64,000 nucleotides of DNA from Phytophthora hibernalis (taxonomy: Eukaryota > Oomycota > Peronosporomycetes > Peronosporales > Peronosporaceae), in assembly GCA_012656075.1 (NCBI GenBank), contig JAAKBF010000095.1:186001-250000 (forward strand). The letters run 5' to 3'. The notes below the pieces were generated by a model, which did no database searches, was not told the DNA's origin, and saw nothing but the letters and a program-made list of their open reading frames with translations. Each line of letters starts with the position of its first letter. The first letter of the stretch is position 1. Positions 55,962 to 64,000 of this stretch are shown in pieces. The translations under genes were made by a program, and so were the position numbers.

Positions 55962-56213
55962 ATGGATATAGATGAAGACAACGTACACGTAGAGGAGAAT
56001 GGCGCGTCGTCGTCCAGCGCCGAGCTCGAGGATAAGGCCCTCTCTAAGCGGTTCATGTTGGCTGTCTGCTCTGCGTCTGAAAACGTAATGAGGCTGTGCT
56101 TTTACCGGCGTTTTTCTTGACGTTGCACCTTCCCGTTCGATGGAAGCTCTTTTGGTCTTTAGTCCGCGGCAGAGGTGCAAATCAGATCTTTACAAACGCC
56201 AAGTGAATTATAG
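55962..56213 (+). CDS. Small acidic protein, two exons
   Basis: Exon 1 is 55962-56084 (MDIDEDNVHVEENGASSSSA ... MLAVCSASEN); exon 2 is 56163-56213 (SAAEVQIRSLQTPSEL). GT-AG intron of 78 bp in phase 0. Product of 57 residues, acidic head and short helix. No family recognised. It is divergent from the coiled-coil gene with only 80 bp between the two start codons, so a shared promoter is likely. Without splicing the frame ends at 56119 (ENVMRLCFYRRFS). Confidence 0.4.
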
Positions 56214-56290
56214 GGAGGCCCTTTGGTCCGACCTTCTTTTTGGTCCGGAGCTCTTGAGTTTTGGTCCGAGCTCTTCATTTTTGGTCACCA

Positions 56291-57134
56291 ATGCCGAGCA
56301 GTAGCGAGGACATGGCCGCATCGCTCAAGAAGGAGCTGCGGCGCCGCATTGGCGCGACGCTCAAGGCGCTGCCTGACGCAGATGTTGCAGAGCAGAGTCA
56401 CCGATTGGCTGAGCAGGTCTGTGCGTTGCCGGAGTTTGCACAGGCTCGAGGGGTTTGTGTGTACCTGGAGATGCCCAAGGAGGCGGCCACGTCGACGTTG
56501 TTGGAAGCTGCGTTCGCTGCAGATAAGAAGGTTTTTGTACCTAAAATCACAGGACGCTCGGCGGTGGACCTCAGAATGCTGCAGGCGCAGTCGATGCAGG
56601 ACATCCGCAGCTTCCCCAAGGTCAGGACGGATGCAGTAGAGACTGGAGACTATTCAGAGACCTGATCGGGTGCTGGCTGTGTTAGGACAAGTGGCAGATT
56701 CCGGACCCGCCTCTGGCATTGGACAGTGGAGCTTCTCGTGACGACGCCTTGCAAGGAAACGAACTGGAGCTCGTCCTGCTGCCTGGAGTGGCGTTTGATC
56801 GTCGAGGAGGACGTCTCGGCCATGGCAAAGGATACTACGGTGGGTTGTTGCAATTGGTTGTTGATGTGAACTGTTGGCTGAGTTTATTGCTGTTGTAGAC
56901 TGTTTTTGCGTCGCCTGATGGAGCATTATGCGGAAATTGGGCACCCGCCGCCTACCACTATTGTACGTGATTGCAATGGGATTTTAAGTGTAAATTTGTC
57001 TATTAACTATGTTTGTATTGCAGGGTCTTTGCCTGACGCCACAGCTCCTGGAGCAAGTACCGTTGGCAGCGCACGACCGCATGCTGGACATGGTGGCGAC
57101 GCCCGACGAGGTGATTCGCGTCAGCTCCGAGTAA
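56291..57134 (+). CDS. MTHFS: 5-formyltetrahydrofolate cyclo-ligase
   Basis: Four exons: 56291-56620, 56686-56839, 56899-56962 and 57024-57134, all GT-AG. The product is about 220 residues. KKELRRRIGATLKALPDADV is the nucleotide-binding N-terminus (Lys and Arg of the family), VCVYLEMPKEAATSTLL the central strand, WQIPDPP the conserved tryptophan loop, and FDRRGGRLGHGKGYYD, across intron 2, the hallmark ATP/folate motif. Near the end, LEQVPLAAHDRMLDMVATPDEVI matches the conserved D-x-x-x-D-x-V-x-T-x-x finish. The enzyme converts 5-formyl-THF to 5,10-methenyl-THF with ATP, keeping folate in the one-carbon pool; cytosolic by absence of a signal. Exon 3 is one T short in TTTTT (56902-56906), otherwise its frame hits TGA. 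Start taken at the first ATG after an in-frame leader of Trp/Phe residues; MAASLKK (56312) is an alternative. Confidence 0.88.
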
Positions 57135-57240
57135 CGGCTAAGAGTATCCAGCCTGTGATTGGCTGAAAATATCATAGACGACATACCATTGGTCGAAAAT
57201 GGGAAAAGGGGCTCCGCTAAAGCATTTGCGAATCAGCATT

Positions 57241-58219
57241 ATGATTGGGAAGCGCGTGCTGTTCAGCGCGCTGTGTCTGCTGCTGTGCGCGACGGTGGCG
57301 CTTGGTCAGGACCTGTACGAGGTGCTGGGCGTGTCCTCGTCCGCCACGTCGTCGCAGATGAAGCGCGCGTGCGTAACAGTCGAGAAAAAGGACTTTAAGC
57401 CGAGGACTTCTAATGGATTCTTGTTATTGTTTTATTGCAATTATTGGCTGGTTGCAGCTACCGTAAGATGTCGCTCAAGTACCATCCGGATAAGCAGACG
57501 GAAGAGACCCGCGAAGCCATGAAGGAGGAGTTTGTCAAGATCTCGAACGGTGTGTGCGACTCTGAACCTATGACACAGTTTGAAGCTATTGATATGCTGA
57601 TTTATTGTGGGTTGTTTTGTGGTTTTTCTTAGCGTACCGTGTGCTGTCGGACCCGGAGCGTCGTGAGAAGTACGACGTCTACGGCATTGCGGACGACCAG
57701 GGATTCGCGTACGTTGCATTGGCCTGTTTTAGAGAACTGGAGTGGTGTTTTAATGTTTGTTTATGTTTATTTACATTTGTTATTTTGTGTAGGAACTTTG
57801 ACGAGGCGGCTCGTTTCGCGAGCGATGGCGTGGAAGACTCACTGATGAACTGGGTCGGTCTTGTGGCGGTGCTGGCGGTGGGCGTTATCCCTATCGTCAT
57901 CATGCAGCGCAACCGCACCAAGCCTCTGAAAAAGAGACGTGAGGTAGATTGTTGCAGCAGTCTAGGAAGAAGGTCGACAAGGCTGACGTGGTGCTTTTCA
58001 CGTGTGTTGCTTGTTCCAGGCCCTACGAAGCCTAGCAAAAAATAGACTCACCAAGGCGGGAGACAAATCGTTCACCTCGACCTTCGCTAAGACGCGTAAG
58101 CAGTACGTCGACGACCCCACTCGTGCGCGTGAGTAGACTGGTGTACTGGTTGTTTGGGCTTGTAGCTGGGTGCTGACTTGGTGATTGTGTTGGTTGATTG
58201 CGCTTTAGACCAAGATTAG
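57241..58219 (+). CDS. ER-type J-domain protein with one membrane span
   Basis: Six exons: 57241-57368, 57458-57549, 57633-57708, 57793-57943, 58020-58128 and 58209-58219, all GT-AG with matching phase. ATG 57241 gives a clean signal peptide (MIGKRVLFSALCLLLCATVALG); ATG 57199 would add 14 residues before it. The J domain begins at once (QDLYEVLGVSSSATSSQMKRA, KMSLKYHPDKQT with the HPD, RVLSDPERREKYDVYG). After FANFDEAARFASDGVED comes one membrane span (VGLVAVLAVGVIPIVIM) and a Lys/Arg-rich cytosolic tail. The J domain would lie in the ER lumen and stimulate BiP ATPase in folding or ER-associated degradation (by family). About 190 residues, a small member. The last exon only adds HQD; readthrough would give a nearly identical end. 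Confidence 0.82.
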
Positions 58220-58678
58220 AGGCCACTGCTGTAGATTGTCATTTGCAATGGATTCGCCCAATTTGAAGCATGATCGTGCGCTTCGTTGTCGTTCCTTGTT
58301 GCAATGTCTTGTCATAGTCAAATAGACAGCCCTACGCAATGACCCTGAGGCTTGGTTCAGTGCTCTCGTATGAACAGCACTCACGTTGCATGACTAGATG
58401 CAACGTGAAGATGCACTCTTCGACTGTAAAGTGTGGTGGCCGAATTGAGACCCGCCATTGGCGGTAATAAAGCGGGATGATTATCCTTGAAATTGATAGG
58501 ATGACTTTTTCGTTGTACATCATCGAACGCATGGAGTGCCAATGCTAGCTCGGGGAGATGCTGTCAGTGAAGCCGACGGTTGGCACGTCAGACGCTTGAC
58601 GCGAGTGCAAATGGTCATTTTCGAATTTGCATCGCATCTCACAACCCAAGTCCAATAAGCAGATACAATCAAGAACCA
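58220..58678. other. Intergenic stretch
   Basis: About 460 bp between same-strand genes; no gene or repeat seen. It should hold the promoter of the PX-like gene. Confidence 0.5.
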
Positions 58679-59239
58679 ATGCTGCCAAACTTGTCTGACC
58701 GATGGGGTGCAAAGCTCCAAGTTCTGGTACCTGCCGCCTCCGAGGTTGCAAGTGTATCGGCTGGACGAAACGCGCTGCTTGAACTCAAAAAAATCGACTC
58801 CATTCGCGTCTCTGCCTCGGGGAAAGGTTGCAAGGAGCGCTTCACTGTTGAAGTGTTCGTGGATTCGTTAACCACTACCAGGTGCTTGGGTCTGTCACCA
58901 GCACTAGCCGAACCGACTGTCCGAATCGAGAGGGAGTTGTCGGAGTTTAAAGACGTCAACAACGAATTGCACGGTATCGTCAGCTCAGCACACGCAGGCG
59001 AGCGCTGCAAACTTTGCTCCGCCATCCTCCATTGGTTCGTGTTCGGAGAAAACCCTGATAGCATTCTGCTGGTATTCGCCAGCAAGGAACGAGTCGCGCG
59101 AAAGCTTCAGAAGTTCCTGGACGACTTGTTGGCAGTGACCATCGAATTTGCGTCTACCGACACGCAAGGATGTTGCTCTGGGCAGATTCTTATCCCTCAA
59201 GCAGTGCACAAGTTCCTGTTCGGCCCGCCAGCGGTATAA
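58679..59239 (+). CDS. PX-domain-like protein
   Basis: Intact frame of 186 residues from ATG 58679 (MLPNLSDRWGAKLQV). DSIRVSASGKGCKERFTVEVF opens a beta-type domain. Next come VRIERELSEFKDVNNELHGIV and a Cys pair ERCKLCSAILHW, then RVARKLQKFLDDLLAVT. The order beta region, R-x-x-S-E/Q-F-x-x-L-x-x-x-L and later R-x-x-x-L-x-x-F-L resembles phox-homology (phosphoinositide-binding) domains of oomycete proteins, but the usual poly-proline loop is not visible. Role, if PX, would be endosomal membrane binding. Convergent with FANCJ (290 bp apart). Upstream frame is open only from a TTG. Confidence 0.5.
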   Translation: MLPNLSDRWGAKLQVLVPAASEVASVSAGRNALLELKKIDSIRVSASGKGCKERFTVEVFVDSLTTTRCLGLSPALAEPTVRIERELSEFKDVNNELHGIVSSAHAGERCKLCSAILHWFVFGENPDSILLVFASKERVARKLQKFLDDLLAVTIEFASTDTQGCCSGQILIPQAVHKFLFGPPAV

Positions 59240-59527
59240 ACAGAGTCATTCCATCGATTTTAAACTTCACGTGGGTTGTCCTGATACCCCTCTCTTCGAG
59301 TTGTGTACTTAAGTACCAGCGCGTCGGTGCAATTGGGCTGGTAATTAAGAGCTTGGGTAATTAATGTATTTCTTGTCACCACTACGGAACTGTTTGTGGT
59401 TCAGTCTTGATCTGTGTATCGTCTTCATATTCAAGTACAATTGGCCGAGTCGCTAATGGTGTACGTGTCGACGGCGCGGGTGTAGGGGATGGCTCTGGTT
59501 CTGGTGCAGGAACCGACATGGGCATCT

Positions 59528-62283
59528 CTATTTGGTTTCGCTGGAAAAATCGGCAAAGAGAGGGTTGCAGTCTTCAGACGATCGAAACTCTTGAACGTGC
59601 GGTCTCATCCACTTTGAAAGCGAATTCCGTGCATATTGTTGCGATGTCTCGAGTCGATCAAAATAACGGCCCCATAATCGCGACGGTGTCGAATGCATCG
59701 CCCCAGGGCTTGGTTAAGCGCCCGGAATGCTTGGAGTTTGTACCACCACGATCCATTCACCAATTTTCTGTCAACACGAGATTTTTATCTTGGTACTCGC
59801 GTTTCAAAGATACTTGCAAGTCCTTGAAATTGGGAAACGGAATTCCAACAGCAAGTACCGCCCGTGCGTTGTCATCGGAAAAATCGATACCCTCACTGAC
59901 TTTTCCACGGTAAACAGCAAGGAAAATTGCACCAGTCTGGCTTGGTTCATCAGCGCGCCTGTTATAGACCCAGCCACTCGGTATGCTGTGCGCTGCCGAA
60001 TGTTCGGCAATCTTAGCTTTATATCGATCGAGCAACGCGTCAAAATCCTTTCCACCAAGACGCGGCTCACTGAACATTTGTTTATGCTTCTCGAGCTCAG
60101 CCCATACTCCTGTGCGTTGCCAGCGTGCCTTCAAGATGCCCATCAGGGCATAGGACGGAAAGAACATGAGGATTCCACCAGGGATGACTTGTGCGTATTG
60201 CAGCAACAAGTAGCCCATCGAGTCCTGATACTGGAAATTCTGCTGGTTCTTGTACGTTGATATCAAGTCGACATTCCCCGGTCCGTTCAGTATTGCGCCG
60301 ATCAAAACTTGCTTGCGCATGTTCACCACATGATTAGCTTCAAGACGAATCGGAAAGTCTACACCCAGTTCTCCGGCAAACGAGTCCATCGGGCTCAGTG
60401 TGCCGGACGCGAGGATCACGCTGTGTGACTCAAGTGCAACGCTGGAGAATACAACTGCCGCGCTCAAACACCAAATGCACAGCTTCGTGTCAATAACTTC
60501 TTCACCCCTGTCATTTATCCTCATTTTCTTGGTAATCAGCAACTTGAAATCGTCTGCGTTCTTCCCTTGTCAAACGCCATATAGGTTGCAACAGAAACTA
60601 ATCTCGAGACAGTATTCAGTGCGCGAGTACTTAGCATAACCTTCGAGCCTGGAGACGCTAATTTTATTTGCTCGAATTGGAAGATTTCTTCAAGGTCGAT
60701 GTCGCTCACGTCCATAAGCTTACAGGAGCGCAGCATTTCCAAGGCGTCCTCTGTGGTCCACAGCACGTGACAATCCTCGTCATCGACGTCTTCCGGATCT
60801 CTCACGAGCTCTGCATTGGTTTCAAACCAAGTTTCAACGTGGCTCAACATGTTACGGACCGCATCGTACGCATCTGTTGGTGGACTTTCGGCCTCCTGCC
60901 AGATCACATCATCAAAAGACTTGATGGCACTTGCCAGCATGTTATCAGTAATCTCAAGACTTGCACCGCTGCGGCACGTGTCCTCAACGTTATGAGCCTC
61001 ATCCAGCACCACGATAGCATTCTGAAGCTTGATACCAACAGCCTTGCGAATAGATGGATCCAGCACGTAGTTGTACGGACAAAATACAATGTGTGCGGTT
61101 TCCAGCTCACTCTTGGAAAAGAAGTACGCGCATTCAGCACACGTCGACGCCAACTTGGTAATATCTTCAATGTCCCAAACCTGTGGTGCCCGAGATCGCA
61201 GACGACTGAAACTAGTTTGGTTGTACATACATCCTCCCTCTTCCCCTGGTCACCCGCCGTTCGGCGTTTTTCCTTCTCCATCCGCAGCTCTTGACACCTT
61301 TCGTTCACCAAAGAAGGCTCATCGTTCACCTCCTCATTAACACACATCATGCGTTTTGATGCTAGTACGCACGAATGCAGCACTGTCGATCCTGGCAATG
61401 CTCTCATATAGGACTCGGGGCAGCTTTTCAGCTCTTTTACCGCCTGTGCCAACTGCGAGTGCGTCCGTGAACAGAAGAAAATCTTGGGAATACTCGGCGG
61501 TTGCTCTTCCTGCAACTCGTTTGTTCCGAGCGCCGCCCCATTGGCCAGCGTTTCCATCACCTCCTCCAACTTCAAGTCTTCTGATGATAGTTGTGACGTC
61601 TCCATTTCCTCCTGCTTCACGTCCAGCTTCACGTCTTCTCCTGGTGTAACTAGTGTCTCAACTCCCTGCTCCTGCTTCACCTCTTCATATGATGGTATCA
61701 ATTGCGTCTCCATTCCCTGTTCTTGCTCTTCTTCTGTTTCGAGTTGCGTCTCCATGTCTGTGTCAACCTGTTGAGAACTTGAATAATTTACACTTGGAGC
61801 AGTGCCGTGTTCTCTCTTGAACCTCTTGACACTGCGTTGCAGCAGCCCAAAGGCGTCGTCATCCCAGCCTGAAGTAGCACTAAATTGACTGAACTGACTG
61901 AATTGACTGAATTGACTCTCCTGATGTTGTTGTTGTTGTTGTTGCTGCTGTTGTTGCTGCGGCTGCTGTTGTTGGGCCAGCATTTGGTCCCTCAATTGTT
62001 GCATTTCCTGTTGTCGTTGCTGTCTCCTTTGGTGATATTCTGCCAAGGAATCTTGCATGAAATCTCGCTGGAACGTGAGGCACGAGCTCAGCAGCGCCAG
62101 AGTTTTACCGGAGCCCGTGGGCGACTCCACCAGCGCGTGCTGCTTGCGTTTCAGCGCCGCCAAAGTGCTGCTCATGACAGCCAGTTGGGCTGGGAACGGG
62201 GTCTTACCTGCGGGGAAGGCCACGCGGTGTCCCATGATGAGCACGGACGTGTCGTCCACCGTCGCTGGTGGCGGGGGCTCCAT
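59528..62283 (-). CDS. FANCJ: FANCJ/BRIP1-type DNA repair helicase (RAD3/XPD family)
   Basis: About 920 residues from ATG 62283. Motif I is ALVESPTGSGKTLALLSSCL (about 62125). An insert of about 200 residues follows with a poly-Gln run, SQFSQFSQFSQFS and acidic repeats, then motif Ia FFCSRTHSQLAQAVKEL. The Fe-S cluster cysteines lie around 61360-61120 (CVLASKRMMC ... STCAECAYF). Motif II is VVLDEAHNVED (about 61000). ILASGTLSPMDSFAGELGVDF (about 60400) and GKVSEGIDFSDDNARAV are close to animal BRIP1. Motif VI is QALGRCIRHRRDYGAVILID (about 59690), and it ends LFADFSSETK. FANCJ unwinds G-quadruplexes and acts in interstrand crosslink repair. Four one-base losses (near 61235, 60570, 59770 and 59620) break it, all of one sign. 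The C-terminal BRCA1-binding tail of animals is absent. Confidence 0.88.
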
Positions 62284-62384
62284 GTTCGATGAAAGGGAAC
62301 AATGTGACAATAGACGCAGATAATGCGAAATGTTGCAATAGATTTAAGCCTGAAACGTCAAAATATGTTGAAGTCAAAGGCAGC

Positions 62385-64000
62385 TTACTGGGAACTCACT
62401 GGTGCTGGCAAGTTGCTGGGATAATTGGCCGCGTCGTCGAGGATGGAGAAGTAGATTTCTGGCTGCTTCTGCGTCTTGGCGTACAGAACTTCCGTGGCGT
62501 GGGCGAGACGCAGCATCGTGTCCTCCTGCCAGTGGCCGGTCTGGAACTGGATGGACATGGGCAGTCCGCGCGAGTCGTAGCCGATCGGCACTGCCACGCC
62601 AGGCACACCAATGAGGTTTCCGTAGACGCTGAAGCGGAAGATGGCTCCGAGCTGCTGCACGTTGAGCTCGCCCACCGCGAACGCCTCGGGTGGGATCTCG
62701 GGGCAGTGATACCCGTCGAGGGCGTCACGAACGCGTCCACTTTACTCAGCACGTTTTCCTGGAATTGACGCAGCGCAAATGCACGAACACGCTGCGCTGC
62801 GAGGAAATCCATTGCCGTGAAGCTTCGGCCGAACGTCAGGACGAGCTGCACCTCTGGGGACATCTCGCCAAAGCGCTCATAGTACTTGTCCAGGTTTTGC
62901 GCGAATTCCGCCGAAATAGTGATGCTGTGCGCGACGTGGATCGATGTTAGGTGGTGCAGTGGCGTCTCCACGAGCTCCGCTCCACGTGCTTCCAGGACCC
63001 TAAGTGCCTTGGTGACCGCTCCAGCAATCTCTGGCGACGAGTGGTTCGTGTAATCGCTGAAGTAGCCGATGCGGACGCCCTTGAGTGAGGCAGTGTCCTC
63101 GAACGAGTGCAGATCCACGGGTGGTTGTGTCATGCCGCGTGGGAAGCTGAGTTCATCTCCGCCGCTCATGATAGCGTAGCCGATGGCAGCGTCGCGAACG
63201 GAGGCTGCAATCGGACCGACGTGGGCAACGGAAGGACAGTCGGCTGCCGCGGGAGGTACGCGCTGAAACGTGGGCTTGATGCCGACGACGCCACACATCG
63301 AGGAAGGGATGCGAATTGAACCTCCGCCATCCAAGCCCAGAGCTAGCGGCACGAGGCCTGACGCTACTGCAGCAGCCGAACCACTCGAGGATCCGCCGGT
63401 GTAACATTTTGGGTTGTACGGGTTACGCACCGTACCGTAGTGCATGTTGTAACCTGTGACGCCCGAGCCAATCTCGTGCATGTTGGTAGTTCCAAGGATG
63501 ATAGCTCCGGCCGCACGAAGTCGAGCAACAGGCGGGTCGTCTTCTGTGGCCGGATCCTCTTCGTAGCCAAGGAACGAGGTACCCGTGAACATGCGGTGGC
63601 CCTTAATGTGCACTTCGTCTTTGATAGCCACGGGGACGCCATCCAGCACGCCCAGCGGCTCTCCACGCGCATATCGCTCCGCAGAAGCCTTCGCCTGAGC
63701 TAAAATCTCGTCATCATGCTTCTCCACGAACAAGTTCAGCGGGTACTCACTCTCCTGGTTCTTCTCCACAGCAGCCAGCAGAGCTTTTGCCACCTGCACG
63801 GGTGTCACTTTACCGGACGCGTAGCGAGACGTGTAGTCCGCGATACTCCAGTGCTTGAACGAGATGCCAGCGTCCTTGGTCCTCGCTCCTTCTTGCTGAA
63901 GTCTTCAAGAGACAGTGGTTCTTCCTCTCTCTTGTCACTCTCCTTGGGGTCCAGGTACGGATAATACAACGGCAAGTCTGGGATGGATGCTGCAAACCTG
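62385..64000 (-). CDS. Amidase-signature hydrolase (FAAH-like), 5' end outside window
   Basis: Partial at the right edge of the window (N-terminus missing). Amidase-signature triad context is clear: Lys in VPVAIKDEVHIKG, the cis-Ser in CYTGGSSSGSAAAVASG, and the nucleophile Ser in LGLDGGGSIRIPSSMCG. DVFVTPS-like DAFVTPSTGITAP follows and the end is GNLIGVPGVAVPIG, GLPMSIQFQTGHWQED. These enzymes hydrolyse amides; the GGGSIRIP plus GVPVAIKDE form and size fit fatty acid amide hydrolase-type eukaryotic members, but the substrate cannot be told. Two one-base losses (GGGG 62700-62703, and near 63890) split the frame. 62396-62387 may include a GTGAGT donor, so a further 3' exon is possible; as read, it ends NLPAPVSSQ. 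Confidence 0.88.

Noticed and set aside
61885..62292. Leu-rich plus frame (TLLMLLLLLLLLLLLRLLLL)
   Set aside because: Antisense of the poly-Gln run in FANCJ; looks like a membrane span only because of CTG/TTG repeats.
1..64000. CRISPR array, bacterial operons, Shine-Dalgarno sites, tRNA or rRNA genes
   Set aside because: No regularly spaced repeats, spliced eukaryotic genes throughout, and no B-box or cloverleaf recognised by eye; a tRNAscan-SE run would settle the last point.

Overview
The window reads as nuclear DNA of an oomycete, most likely a Phytophthora-type plant pathogen. The evidence is short GT-AG introns (roughly 35-110 bp, donors often GTGAGT or GTGCGT), intergenic spaces of only a few hundred bases, oomycete initiator-like sequences (TCATTYYNCA type) just upstream of two starts, an RXLR-EER secreted effector, an intraflagellar-transport gene expected in a zoospore-forming organism, and a local gene family (starting MAVARIN) that I associate with Phytophthora. 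The species cannot be told from the sequence.

Layout. 0-13 kb is conserved, gene-dense sequence: a tepsin/ENTH-type trafficking adaptor, three oomycete proteins of unknown function, and a CSC1/OSCA-type mechanosensitive channel. 13-32 kb is an accessory block. It holds an APC-family amino acid permease, five members of an Uma2-like (PD-(D/E)XK nuclease fold) family in different states of decay, a 5.4-kb Ty3/gypsy chromovirus with near-identical LTRs, a relic of a second permease copy, an RXLR effector, a cluster of CTTAAG palindromes with a 90-bp hairpin, and a 40-bp tandem repeat. IFT70 (TTC30) and an acyltransferase-3 membrane protein sit near its right edge. 32-48 kb carries a UbiA-like membrane protein, a coiled-coil protein, a large CHD-type chromatin remodeller, an M96-like protein and a decayed pogo/jerky-type DDE transposase. 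47-64 kb is conserved again: a TPR-TMEM33 fusion, a putative stramenopile DNA-binding protein, coiled-coil and small spliced genes, MTHFS (folate), an ER J-protein, a PX-like protein, a FANCJ/BRIP1 helicase and an amidase that runs off the right end.

Two signals run through the window. First, most long genes appear broken by single-base frameshifts. Nearly every one has the sign of one missing base, and many sit in short G/C or A/T runs (for example in the CHD remodeller, FANCJ, MTHFS, amidase and tepsin). This looks like consensus error in the assembly, not pseudogenes, so those genes are annotated as single loci with apparent breaks. True decay (nonsense codons, block deletions, lost starts) is confined to the retroelement, the transposase and some Uma2-like copies. 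Second, the unit 'permease followed by Uma2-like gene' occurs twice in the same order and orientation, with the retroelement between the two copies. This points to a local segmental duplication that was later split or invaded.

Functionally the window is a mosaic of housekeeping genes (membrane traffic, chromatin, DNA repair, one-carbon metabolism, cilia) around an effector- and transposon-bearing island. That is the usual architecture of a two-speed oomycete genome. No tRNA, rRNA, CRISPR array or bacterial-type operon was seen.
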